10,487 nt of DNA from Methylovirgula sp. (GTDB taxonomy: Bacteria; Pseudomonadota; Alphaproteobacteria; Rhizobiales; Beijerinckiaceae): assembly GCA_025356505.1 (NCBI GenBank), contig JANXSV010000429.1:1-10487 (forward strand). Direction: 5' to 3'. Positions 1-6,985 of the stretch are shown piece by piece (within the stretch, counting starts at the first letter, position 1; each line of letters starts with the position of its first letter). The position numbers were made by a program, and so were the translations under genes. The notes below the pieces were generated by a model. It was not told the DNA's origin and ran no database searches. It worked only from the letters and a program-made list of their open reading frames with translations.

Positions 1-260
1 TCAATCCGGCTATGGCAGTGACTTGGATTGCCGGGCTGTACCTTGCTTATGCATCGCATGCCTTCGCAGCCCATTGGATGACCGCTAAGTTTCTGTTGGT
101 TATATTGATGTCAGGCGTTCACGGTTTTCTGGCCGCTAGCACCCGTAAATTTGCGACAGACCAAAACACGCGCAGCGCGAATTTTTTTCGGGTGATCAAT
201 GAGGTTCCCACGGTTCTGCTGATACTGATTGTCATCCTGGTTGTGGTAAAGCCGTTCTAA
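1..260 (+). CDS. hemJ: Protoporphyrinogen oxidase HemJ (UPF0093 family), C-terminal part, cut by the left edge
   Basis: About 85 codons are visible, and the frame is open to the left edge, so the N-terminus is missing. The Met at position 12 is internal: the preceding codons read Asn-Pro-Ala, giving the family's NPAM-x-x-TW-x-x-GLYL pattern at a membrane helix. Next comes HWMTAKFLLVILMSGVHGF, with the conserved W…K…HG pattern, and a hydrophobic C-terminal helix rich in Leu/Ile/Val. HemJ is an integral inner-membrane haem protein that oxidises protoporphyrinogen IX to protoporphyrin IX in haem synthesis. In alphaproteobacteria it usually follows hemE near rho, as it would here. It ends in TAA at 258–260 and the next gene's ATG begins at 261, in the same frame. 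The family call rests on remembered motifs. A CopD-like membrane protein is the only alternative I considered, and I think it less likely. Confidence 0.82.
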   Translation, partial: NPAMAVTWIAGLYLAYASHAFAAHWMTAKFLLVILMSGVHGFLAASTRKFATDQNTRSANFFRVINEVPTVLLILIVILVVVKPF

Positions 261-641
261 ATGACGCGCCGACATATTTCGACAGGGTCACCGTTTGAGC
301 TCAAGGGCGGATATTCCCGCGCGGTTGTTCAAGAGCCATGGGTTTTTGTCTCGGGCACGACCGGATATGACTATACAAAAATGGTTTTGCCTGAAGGTGT
401 AACGGCGCAGACTCATCAGTGTTTCAACACAATCTCCGCAGTATTGAACCAGTGCGGCTCGTCTTTGCAAGATGTGGTGCGGGTGAATTATGTGGTGTCG
501 AGCCGCGACTATGTTGAAGAGGTTCTTGAAATAGCGGGGCAGTATTTTGCAGGGATCCGGCCCGCGGCTATGATTATCGTGGCAGGACTCCTTGAGGAGG
601 CGATGTTGGTTGAAATCGAGGTCACAGCCGTGAAACGCTAA
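261..641 (+). CDS. RidA/YjgF/UK114-family protein lacking the archetypal arginine
   Basis: A 126-residue protein, the usual size for this trimeric family. Visible family features are the VFVSGTTGYD strand-turn (28–37), the helix with CFNTISAVLNQCGSSLQDVVRVNYVV (54–79 region) and the C-terminal VEIEVTAV strand (117–124). Archetypal RidA hydrolyses the reactive 2-aminoacrylate/imine by-products of PLP enzymes, using an Arg in a P-A-R-S motif (Arg105 in E. coli). Here the ungapped equivalent is P101-A102-A103-M104, so that Arg is Ala. Imine deaminase activity is therefore doubtful, and the protein probably belongs to one of the Arg-less Rid subgroups, whose substrates are largely unknown. The ATG abuts the hemJ stop with no spacer, so translation is probably coupled to hemJ; I see no clear Shine-Dalgarno. 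Base use resembles the neighbours, with no sign of recent transfer. Confidence 0.9.
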   Translation: MTRRHISTGSPFELKGGYSRAVVQEPWVFVSGTTGYDYTKMVLPEGVTAQTHQCFNTISAVLNQCGSSLQDVVRVNYVVSSRDYVEEVLEIAGQYFAGIRPAAMIIVAGLLEEAMLVEIEVTAVKR

Positions 642-821
642 AAAATGTTTCACGTGAATCATCAGGCGAGGCTGATTTAATTTTGCCGGGCGCTTGCGGG
701 TGTTGGCGAATCTTGTTAGAGCGTAATTCCCACCTCTTAAGGAAATGACGTTTAGGGCTCTGCCCCGTCCGGTTTCAGATCTTCTGGCCACTTCCAATAT
801 TCATATATTTAAGGATGCCCC
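642..821 (+). other. Leader region of rho
   Basis: This 180-base gap between the ridA-like gene and rho is the longest non-coding stretch in the window. It holds the parS site (646–661). A C-over-G, pyrimidine-rich stretch at about 763–805 (roughly 15 C against 7 G) could serve as a Rho-loading (rut) region. A small GGGC-TCT-GCCC hairpin lies just before it (about 755–765). The rho Shine-Dalgarno AAGGA is at 811–815, six bases before the ATG. A 34-codon reading frame (745–849) crosses the rho start; see findings. I found no convincing −35/−10 pair. Autogenous control of rho by Rho-dependent attenuation is known in E. coli; that it happens here is inference. Confidence 0.4.
646..661. promoter_or_regulatory. 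parS: parS site, 15/16 match to consensus
   Basis: The sequence TGTTTCACGTGAATCA matches the ParB-binding consensus TGTTTCACGTGAAACA at 15 of 16 positions. It lies five bases after the ridA-like stop codon, in the rho leader. The single deviation (A to T at position 14 of the site) creates GAATC at 656–660, a GANTC motif recognised by CcrM-type adenine methyltransferases. It is the first of two parS sites in the window, 4.85 kb from the one in rsmG and about 5.5–6.3 kb from parAB. The match is seen directly. ParB loading here is inferred. Confidence 0.85.
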
Positions 822-2087
822 ATGCGGGAAATTAAACTTCAGGATTTGAAGTCAAAGACGCCGACCGAGTTGCTGAGCTTTGCTGAGGAACACGAAGTCG
901 AAAACGCCTCGATTATGCGCAAACAGGAATTAATGTTTGCGATCTTGAAGCAGTTGGCAAGCAAAGATATTGAAATCATCGGCGAGGGTGTTGTTGAAGT
1001 CCTGCTCGATGGCTTCGGTTTTTTACGTTCACCCGATGCGAACTACCTGCCAGGTCCCGACGATATTTATGTATCACCTTCGCAGATCCGGCGCTTTGGA
1101 TTGCGCACAGGTGATACCGTTGAAGGGCTGATCCGCAGCCCGCGCGAAGGCGAGCGTTATTTTGCGCTGCTCAAGGTCAATACGATTAATTTCGAAGACC
1201 CGGACAAAGTGCGCCACAAGGTTCATTTTGACAATCTGACGCCGTTGTATCCAAACGAACGTCTGAAATTGGAAATTGAGGATCCCACGCGTAAAGACAT
1301 TTCGGCGCGCTTGATCGACATCGTCTCACCCATCGGGAAAGGCCAGCGCGCTTTGATCGTGGCGCCACCACGCACCGGCAAGACGGTTCTGCTGCAAAAT
1401 ATTGCCCAGTCGATTACCACCAACCATCCTGAATGTTATCTGATCGTTCTATTGATCGACGAGAGGCCGGAAGAGGTCACCGACATGCAGCGCTCGGTGA
1501 AGGGTGAAGTCGTGTCATCAACCTTTGATGAGCCTGCCGTTCGCCATGTTCAGGTGGCCGAAATGGTCATCGAAAAAGCTAAGCGTCTGGTTGAGCACGG
1601 CCGGGATGTCGTTATTCTACTCGACTCGATTACGCGCCTTGGCCGGGCCTATAACACAACGGTGCCGTCGTCTGGTAAGGTTTTAACAGGCGGTGTGGAC
1701 GCCAACGCTTTGCAGCGGCCAAAACGGTTTTTCGGTGCAGCGCGTAATATCGAAGAGGGCGGCTCGCTGACAATTATTGCGACAGCTCTGATCGATACCG
1801 GTTCACGAATGGATGAAGTGATCTTTGAGGAATTCAAGGGAACCGGTAACTCAGAAATTATTCTGGACCGTAAGGTTTCCGACAAGCGCGTGTTCCCATC
1901 GCTCGATATTACCCGTTCTGGTACACGTAAAGAAGAGCTTTTGGTGCCTGCTGATACGCTTAAAAAGATGTATGTGTTGCGCCGCATCCTCAACCCTATG
2001 GGCACTGTGGATGCCATAGAGTTCCTGTTGGGCAAATTGCGCGATACCAAGGTGAACGCAGAGTTCTTCGAGAAGATGAACACCTAA
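822..2087 (+). CDS. rho: Transcription termination factor Rho
   Basis: A 421-residue protein, full length for the family. It is a hexameric RNA-dependent ATPase/helicase that loads on C-rich nascent RNA and releases RNA polymerase. The N-terminal helical domain (about 1–47, [20 protein letters not shown]) is followed by the cold-shock-like primary RNA-binding domain (about 48–125) with [14 protein letters not shown] and the [16 protein letters not shown] stretch. The ATPase core has Walker A APPRTGKT (181–188, Lys187), the [12 protein letters not shown] segment, Walker [17 protein letters not shown] (Asp268), and [31 protein letters not shown], which carries the secondary-site and arginine-finger region. 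The ATG at 822 is chosen because AAGGA sits six bases upstream and the N-terminus matches the family. The lack of clear intrinsic terminators elsewhere in the window fits a reliance on Rho-dependent termination. Confidence 0.98.
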   Translation: MREIKLQDLKSKTPTELLSFAEEHEVENASIMRKQELMFAILKQLASKDIEIIGEGVVEVLLDGFGFLRSPDANYLPGPDDIYVSPSQIRRFGLRTGDTVEGLIRSPREGERYFALLKVNTINFEDPDKVRHKVHFDNLTPLYPNERLKLEIEDPTRKDISARLIDIVSPIGKGQRALIVAPPRTGKTVLLQNIAQSITTNHPECYLIVLLIDERPEEVTDMQRSVKGEVVSSTFDEPAVRHVQVAEMVIEKAKRLVEHGRDVVILLDSITRLGRAYNTTVPSSGKVLTGGVDANALQRPKRFFGAARNIEEGGSLTIIATALIDTGSRMDEVIFEEFKGTGNSEIILDRKVSDKRVFPSLDITRSGTRKEELLVPADTLKKMYVLRRILNPMGTVDAIEFLLGKLRDTKVNAEFFEKMNT

Positions 2088-2153
2088 CGGTGCATTCAGT
2101 AAGGTGGCTGTTGCCGGTTAACCAACCCTTTCATTTGAGTTGGAAGTGAAACG

Positions 2154-3467
2154 ATGGCGGAGTTCGGGTCGCAGACGATATACGCGCTGGCCTCGGGCGG
2201 TGGTCGGTCCGGCGTTGCTGTCATTCGCGTTTCGGGACGTCACGCTCGATTTGGATTAGAAACAATTTCAGGGTTCGTGCCGCCCCCACGGCGTGCAAGC
2301 TTGAGACGGTTGCGCGGTCTGGACGGTAATGGCATTGACGATGCGCTCGTTATATGGTTCCCCGGGCCGCAGAGCTTCACCGGAGAGGATTGCGCGGAGT
2401 TCCATGTACACGGCGGCCGAGCTATCGTCGGAGCCTTGCTGAAGGCGCTGAGCGGTCTGGCAGAATTCCGACAGGCTGATGCGGGAGAATTCAGCCGGAG
2501 AGCGTTTTTGAACGGTAAGCTTGATTTGGCGCAAGCTGAGGGTCTGGCTGACTTGATTGATGCCGAAAGCGAGGCCCAGCGCAAACAGGCCTTGTATCAG
2601 CTTGATGGGGCGCTTGGTGTGCAATGCACTGATTGGCGACGCCGGATGCTTGGATTGCAGGCCGAACTTGAGGCCGACATTGATTTTTCAGATGAAGATG
2701 ATGTCGGCTCATTCGATCATCAACGATTGATAGATTCGGTTGCGAAACTTAAAGCCGAACTTGAAGGTGCTCTGGCAGGTTTTGCCCACTCTCAGCGCGT
2801 GCGCCAAGGTCTTGTAGTTGTTATTAGCGGCCCTCCAAACGTAGGGAAAAGCAGCCTTTTAAATGCCATCGCGCAAAGGGATGCTGCGCTGGTGTCTGCC
2901 ACTGCGGGCACGACGCGAGACTTGATTGAAGTCAGCGTGGTGTTTTTCGGCGAGCTGGTAACATTTATTGATACTGCGGGTATTCGCGAAACGGCTGAGC
3001 ATCTTGAAGGGCTCGGGATAGAGCGGGCTTTGAAAGCGCGCGAGATGGCTGACCTGGTGCTGGAGCTGTATGACGAAACGACGTCTATGGCCGTGCCGGC
3101 GTCCGCTGGTAATAATATCTTGGTGGCAACGAAGCGGGATATTCACTTAGGCGCGGTGCCGTCGACGCCCTTTTGGGTTTCGACGACGACCGGCGAGGGA
3201 CTGTCGGTGTTGTATGAGGAGATCAAAACGCGCCTGTCCGGTCTACCGCGCGGTGCCGGTTTGGTTACCCGCCAGCGCCATGCTGAGGCGCTAGTCGCAA
3301 CGATCGCTTTGCTAAACATTGTTATGCAAGCCGATGCCGCGACTCCGATAGAAATTCTGGCTGATGATCTACGCCAGGCGGGGAGAACACTCGGGCGTCT
3401 GGTTGGAGAATTTGTCGTCGACGATGTTCTTGGGACGCTGTTCTCAAGTTTCTGTATTGGCAAGTAG
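2154..3467 (+). CDS. mnmE: tRNA-modifying GTPase MnmE (TrmE)
   Basis: 437 residues, slightly short of the E. coli length (454). With MnmG it installs aminomethyl-type groups at C5 of U34 in tRNAs reading split codon boxes. The N-terminal tetrahydrofolate-binding domain (about 1–118) begins with the typical DTIYALASG-like and GVAVIRVSG strands. The helical domain contains GLADLIDAESEAQRKQALYQ. The embedded G domain has G1 GPPNVGKS (226–233), G2 GTTRD, and G3 DTAGIRE (from 273). The G4 position reads TKRD (326–329) instead of NKxD. The C-terminus is FCIGK, with the conserved catalytic-loop Cys at 434, the classical C-[ILV]-GK end. A Shine-Dalgarno GGAAG at 2142–2146 lies seven bases before the ATG. 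It follows rho by 66 bases and precedes its partner mnmG. Confidence 0.97.
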   Translation: MAEFGSQTIYALASGGGRSGVAVIRVSGRHARFGLETISGFVPPPRRASLRRLRGLDGNGIDDALVIWFPGPQSFTGEDCAEFHVHGGRAIVGALLKALSGLAEFRQADAGEFSRRAFLNGKLDLAQAEGLADLIDAESEAQRKQALYQLDGALGVQCTDWRRRMLGLQAELEADIDFSDEDDVGSFDHQRLIDSVAKLKAELEGALAGFAHSQRVRQGLVVVISGPPNVGKSSLLNAIAQRDAALVSATAGTTRDLIEVSVVFFGELVTFIDTAGIRETAEHLEGLGIERALKAREMADLVLELYDETTSMAVPASAGNNILVATKRDIHLGAVPSTPFWVSTTTGEGLSVLYEEIKTRLSGLPRGAGLVTRQRHAEALVATIALLNIVMQADAATPIEILADDLRQAGRTLGRLVGEFVVDDVLGTLFSSFCIGK

Positions 3468-3474
3468 CGGTCTT

Positions 3475-3497
3475 TTTTACCGTAGATTGCGGTAAAA
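3475..3497. repeat. Inverted repeat TTTTACCG–7–CGGTAAAA in the mnmE–mnmG spacer
   Basis: Perfect 8-base arms at 3475–3482 and 3490–3497 enclose a 7-base loop, eight bases after the mnmE stop. Neither strand has a U-run after the stem, so it does not look like an intrinsic terminator. It could be an operator or an RNA-processing/stability hairpin between the two genes. The structure is seen directly and its role is unknown. Confidence 0.55.
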
Positions 3498-3508
3498 CAA
3501 GTGTCGCC

Positions 3509-3526
3509 TTGAGAAGCAGCTCTCAA
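3509..3526. repeat. Inverted repeat TTGAGA–6–TCTCAA before mnmG
   Basis: The 6-base arms (3509–3514 and 3521–3526) surround a 6-base loop. The left arm, extended as CTTGAGAA (3508–3515), is also an exact complement of TTCTCAAG (3441–3448) near the end of mnmE. Two mutually exclusive pairings are therefore possible. The left arm coincides with the −35-like TTGAGA of the weak promoter candidate. Confidence 0.4.
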
Positions 3527-3537
3527 ACTGGTATGTC
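3509..3537 (+). promoter_or_regulatory. Weak sigma-70-like promoter candidate for mnmG
   Basis: TTGAGA at 3509–3514 and TATGTC at 3532–3537 are separated by 17 bases. The match is 4–5 of 6 for each box, and it lies about 26 bases before the mnmG ATG. Such matches arise easily by chance, and mnmG could equally be transcribed from upstream with rho and mnmE. Listed because the 95-base spacer is otherwise unexplained. Confidence 0.2.
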
Positions 3538-3562
3538 GCGATTGGGAAGCTGAAAGGCGTCA

Positions 3563-5449
3563 ATGACATATAAAAATTTTGATGTGATTGTGGTTGGGGG
3601 TGGCCATGCCGGGTGCGAAGCCGCGGCAGCTTCTGCCCGCCTAGGCGCGCGCACTGCTCTGGTCACGCATTCAATTCGCACCATCGGAGAAATGTCATGC
3701 AATCCGGCGATAGGAGGGCTTGGAAAGGGCCATCTGGTTAGGGAAATTGATGCGCTTGATGGTTTGATGGGGCGACTTGCCGACCAAGCCGGAATTCAAT
3801 TTCGCGTGCTGAACAAAAAAAAAGGGCCGGCAGTTCGGGGTCCAAGAGCGCAGATCGATCGAAGGCTTTACCGTGAAGCAATGCTTGATGCTCTCGAAAG
3901 CTTAGAAAACCTCGAGATTATTCAGGCGGAAGCAGCTGATATTATAAGTGAACATGGTGCCGTAGCTGGCCTCGTGTGTGCCAACGGTGATCGATTCGGA
4001 GCCGTTTCTGTGGTCATAACCACCGGTACTTTTCTGCGTGGCCTGATCTATCTTGGTGAACAACGCATTCCCGCCGGGCGAGTGGGTGAAGCGCCATCGT
4101 TGCATCTGTCGCGGACATTTGAACGCTATGGGTTTCGATTGGGGCGGCTGAAGACAGGAACTCCCGCGCGGCTTGACGGGCGTACGATAGACTGGAGCGG
4201 CCTCGTCATGCAAAAAGGCGACGAAGTGCCCGAGCCGTTTTCGTCGTTGACAGCCAATATAGCTTCGCGCCAGGTGGAATGCGGTGTCACAAGAACTACG
4301 CAAGTAACACACGAGATCATTCGCGAGAATCTGCATCGAGCGCCGATGTATTCTGGCGCTATCCAAAGTCGCGGTCCCCGCTACTGTCCCTCTATCGAGG
4401 ACAAGGTGGTTCGCTTTGCCGATAGAGACAGTCACCAGATATTCCTTGAACCTGAGGGACTGGACGATTTTACCATATACCCGAACGGAATCTCGACTTC
4501 ATTGCCAGAAGATGTGCAATATCAGATTCTTAAGTCTATCCCGGGCCTTGAGAATGTGGTTATGCTGCGGCCGGGCTATGCCATAGAATATGATTATGTT
4601 GATCCTCGTGAGCTAGGATTAACGTTAGAGACAAAGCGAATAGCCGGGCTTTACCTTGCGGGCCAGATAAACGGTACGACGGGTTATGAGGAGGCTGCCG
4701 GACAAGGCCTGATTGCTGGATTAAACGCTGCCGGTAAGGCCCTTGGCCGGGGTGCCTTTATCTTGGATCGTTCTGAAGCCTATCTCGGCGTCATGATTGA
4801 TGATCTCATAACTCAGGGTGTTTCGGAACCGTATCGAATCTTTACGTCTCGCGCAGAATTCAGGTTGAGCCTGCGCGCGGACAATGCTGATGAGCGTTTG
4901 ACGATGAAGGGCTATTCGTATGGGTGTGTAAAGCCAAATAGGTTACGTTCATTTAATGCCAAAATGGACTTGTTACAGTTTTGGACAAACACACTCAATG
5001 AAAGGCGGATTTCCAGAGCGGAGTTGATCCACTTGGGTCTACCCGGGCATACCGATGGGATAGTACGTACTGCTTTTCAAATCCTCAGCTTCCCGGACGT
5101 TTTGCTTGAGGGTTTTATGGAACTGTGGCCTGAACTGGGCGGCGTGTCACGGGTAGTGAAGGAACGCATTGAGTCGGATGCGAAATATTCTGTCTATTTA
5201 AACCGGCAGAATAAAGATATTGACCTGTTCAAAACCATGGAACAGGTTGAATTACCGCCAGATTTTGACTATCAAATGATAGTAGGGCTGTCGAATGAAG
5301 CGCGCTCTACCTTCGAGAAAATTCGCCCAGTAACGCTTGGCCAGGCTAGTCGGATCGAAGGAATTACTCCGTCGGCATTAATACTTGTTGCCGCATTTGT
5401 TCGACGGCTAGGCTTGGCTAAGGGCTCCGAGCGCAATGTCGCAGGATGA
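3563..5449 (+). CDS. mnmG: tRNA uridine-5-carboxymethylaminomethyl modification enzyme MnmG (GidA)
   Basis: 628 residues, full length. It is the FAD-dependent partner of MnmE in wobble-U34 modification and binds FAD, NADH, tRNA and methylenetetrahydrofolate. The dinucleotide-binding motif [12 protein letters not shown] is near the N-terminus. The two conserved cysteines are present: Cys46 in [14 protein letters not shown] and Cys275 in [13 protein letters not shown] (E. coli Cys47 and Cys277). [15 protein letters not shown] (from residue 83), [13 protein letters not shown], the [19 protein letters not shown] flavin-binding segment and the C-terminal [23 protein letters not shown] complete the family pattern. 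The Shine-Dalgarno GAAAGG (3552–3557) lies five bases before the ATG. Its last 14 bases overlap the start of rsmG, the classical gidA–gidB coupling. The three Lys codons 85–87 form a run of nine A. Confidence 0.98.
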   Translation: MTYKNFDVIVVGGGHAGCEAAAASARLGARTALVTHSIRTIGEMSCNPAIGGLGKGHLVREIDALDGLMGRLADQAGIQFRVLNKKKGPAVRGPRAQIDRRLYREAMLDALESLENLEIIQAEAADIISEHGAVAGLVCANGDRFGAVSVVITTGTFLRGLIYLGEQRIPAGRVGEAPSLHLSRTFERYGFRLGRLKTGTPARLDGRTIDWSGLVMQKGDEVPEPFSSLTANIASRQVECGVTRTTQVTHEIIRENLHRAPMYSGAIQSRGPRYCPSIEDKVVRFADRDSHQIFLEPEGLDDFTIYPNGISTSLPEDVQYQILKSIPGLENVVMLRPGYAIEYDYVDPRELGLTLETKRIAGLYLAGQINGTTGYEEAAGQGLIAGLNAAGKALGRGAFILDRSEAYLGVMIDDLITQGVSEPYRIFTSRAEFRLSLRADNADERLTMKGYSYGCVKPNRLRSFNAKMDLLQFWTNTLNERRISRAELIHLGLPGHTDGIVRTAFQILSFPDVLLEGFMELWPELGGVSRVVKERIESDAKYSVYLNRQNKDIDLFKTMEQVELPPDFDYQMIVGLSNEARSTFEKIRPVTLGQASRIEGITPSALILVAAFVRRLGLAKGSERNVAG

Positions 5450-6107
5450 ACACTTGAATTCTGAAGCTGCGGCGTATGGCGCGATATCCCGAGGTGTTTC
5501 ACGTGAAACGCTGGAAAGGTTTGAGGTTTATCTTACATTACTCAGACACTGGCAGACCATGCTAAATCTCGTGGCTCCGTCGACGCTTGACCAGCTATGG
5601 TTGCGGCATTTTGCCGATTCAAATCAAATTTTTGATCTGAAGCCTAGCGCAGAACGTTGGGTAGATTTTGGTTCCGGAGGTGGTTTCCCTGGATTAATCG
5701 TCGCCATAAGATTGTGTGAACTGCAAAGAGGTTCAATTGTCCTTATTGAAAGCGATAAACGGAAATGTGCGTTTTTGCGCGAGGTCATTCGAGAGACGCA
5801 AGCGCGTGGGGAGGTGATTGCAGGGCGGATAGAGCAAGTTGTGCCCAATATCCAGACAAAGTTTGATGTTATCACTGCTCGCGCTCTTGCTCCGGTGGAG
5901 CAACTCTTAAAATATAGCAAGGATTTGATGCTTGGGGGAGCTAGCGGGCTATTTCTCAAGGGGAAAGATTTACATCGTGAATTGACCGAAGTTAAGCATC
6001 TGGATAAGTATTATTATAAGACATGGCCCAGTCAAACTGATACTAACAGCGGAATCCTCGAGATCGCTTTACTCGCTTCGCCCAAAAATGAATTGGATTT
6101 GGTTTGA
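5436..6107 (+). CDS. rsmG: 16S rRNA (guanine-527-N7)-methyltransferase RsmG (GidB)
   Basis: 223 residues, normal for the family. It uses S-adenosylmethionine to methylate N7 of G527 of 16S rRNA in the 30S subunit; loss of the enzyme is known to give low-level streptomycin resistance. The Rossmann SAM-binding loop is [11 protein letters not shown] (76–86), followed by the acidic strand [15 protein letters not shown]. The later motif [15 protein letters not shown] and the basic [12 protein letters not shown] complete the fold. The ATG at 5436 lies inside the end of mnmG (14-base overlap), with AAGGG 11 bases upstream, so translation is likely coupled. Codons 20–25 (Gly-Val-Ser-Arg-Glu-Thr) contain the second parS site. 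The stop TGA at 6105–6107 overlaps the putative TTG start of parA by four bases. Confidence 0.96.
   Translation: MSQDEHLNSEAAAYGAISRGVSRETLERFEVYLTLLRHWQTMLNLVAPSTLDQLWLRHFADSNQIFDLKPSAERWVDFGSGGGFPGLIVAIRLCELQRGSIVLIESDKRKCAFLREVIRETQARGEVIAGRIEQVVPNIQTKFDVITARALAPVEQLLKYSKDLMLGGASGLFLKGKDLHRELTEVKHLDKYYYKTWPSQTDTNSGILEIALLASPKNELDLV
5495..5510. promoter_or_regulatory. parS: parS site inside rsmG, perfect 14-base core
   Basis: TGTTTCACGTGAAACG contains the complete palindrome GTTTCACGTGAAAC (5496–5509), the ParB-binding core. It is embedded in the coding frame of rsmG as Val-Ser-Arg-Glu-Thr, so the DNA element and protein sequence are read from the same bases. It lies about 0.6 kb upstream of parA and 1.5 kb upstream of parB. 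This is the better of the two parS matches and the most likely primary ParB loading site in the window. Confidence 0.93.
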
Positions 6108-6985
6108 ACCTTATTTCGGATAGCGCTTCATTCAATCCGTTACACAGTCAGGGTGCGGAACGGGCGTCCGTGCGCGTACTCGTTTTGGCAAATCAAAAGG
6201 GCGGTGTTGGAAAAACGACTACGGCGATTAACCTTGGCACCGCGCTTGCGGCCATTGGTGAGCAAGTCTTGATTTTAGATCTGGATCCGCAGGGAAATGC
6301 CTCTACTGGGCTTGGGATCGATCAGCGTCAGCGCCAAGTTTCAACATACCATGTATTGAGTGGCGAAAAAAATCTTATCTCGGCTGTGAAAGCCACAGCT
6401 ATTCCGAGGCTCTATGTTGCCCCATCGACGTTGGACCTGCTTGGCATCGAACTTGAGATTGCGAATGACAGTGACCGAGCTTACAAGTTGCGTCAGGCAG
6501 TTGAACGCTTCGCTTTAGAATCAGCCACCGCTTTAGGCGTTAAATTCAGCTATATTCTAATAGATTGCCCGCCTTCGTTAAATTTGCTGACGATTAATGC
6601 TATGGCGGCGGCAGATTCGATTTTGGTTCCACTTCAGTGTGAGTTTTTTGCACTTGAGGGGTTATCGCAGCTGCTGAAAACAGTAGATCAGGTGCGCCGC
6701 GCACTCAATCCGGATCTCACTATCCACGGCATAGTCCTAACCATGTTCGACCCACGAAATAACCTGGCGACGCAGGTTGTTTCAGATGTTCGTGGTTTTA
6801 TGGGCGATAAGGTCTATGACACTGTGATCCCGAGAAATGTTCGCGTGTCAGAAGCTCCGTCTCACGGAAAGCCTGTGCTTTTATATGATCTGAAATGTGC
6901 CGGCAGTCAGGCCTATTTGAAGCTGGCTTCAGAGGTCATTCAAAGAGAAAAACTGTTGCGCGAACGCCATTCCAGCCCCAGGTAA
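6104..6985 (+). CDS. parA: Chromosome partitioning ATPase ParA (Soj)
   Basis: 293 residues from the TTG at 6104. It is a dimeric, DNA-binding Walker-type ATPase whose nucleotide state is switched by ParB, moving the origin region apart before division. The deviant Walker A KGGVGKTT starts at residue 32 (signature Lys32, P-loop Lys37). LDLDPQGNASTGLG is the A′ segment, LIDCPPSLN the Walker B region, and VPLQCEFFALEGLSQLLKTV follows, all typical of chromosomal ParA. No ATG is possible: the frame has a stop at 6089–6091 and no Met before the P-loop. Starts available are TTG 6104 (four-base overlap with the rsmG stop) and GTG 6170, which would give a shorter N-terminus closer to some relatives and has a GGAACGGG upstream. 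I keep the longer form with moderate confidence in the start, high in identity. Confidence 0.95.
   Translation: MNLISDSASFNPLHSQGAERASVRVLVLANQKGGVGKTTTAINLGTALAAIGEQVLILDLDPQGNASTGLGIDQRQRQVSTYHVLSGEKNLISAVKATAIPRLYVAPSTLDLLGIELEIANDSDRAYKLRQAVERFALESATALGVKFSYILIDCPPSLNLLTINAMAAADSILVPLQCEFFALEGLSQLLKTVDQVRRALNPDLTIHGIVLTMFDPRNNLATQVVSDVRGFMGDKVYDTVIPRNVRVSEAPSHGKPVLLYDLKCAGSQAYLKLASEVIQREKLLRERHSSPR

Noticed and set aside
645..680. An 11-codon frame starting with ATG just before and through the parS site
   Set aside because: There is no Shine-Dalgarno and it is very short; the sequence is explained by the parS element.
288..797. Long minus-strand reading frame opposite the ridA-like gene and rho leader
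   Set aside because: It is a shadow of the real gene: no family pattern, no upstream ribosome binding site, and it runs through non-coding leader.
781..809. A −10-like TATATT (804–809) as the rho promoter
   Set aside because: No acceptable −35 at 16–18 bases upstream, and the transcript would start almost at the Shine-Dalgarno.
1..821. Replication origin elements (DnaA boxes, CtrA TTAA-N7-TTAA) near the left end
   Set aside because: The gene order suggests the origin lies nearby outside the window, but I found no near-consensus DnaA boxes or CtrA pairs here.
2138..2153. GTGAAACG just before the mnmE ATG as a third parS
   Set aside because: Only one half matches; about 11 of 16 positions overall, without the CACGTG centre. 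The bases are explained as the Shine-Dalgarno region of mnmE.
3475..3497. Intrinsic terminator of mnmE
   Set aside because: The stem is AT-rich at its base and no T-run follows it on either strand.
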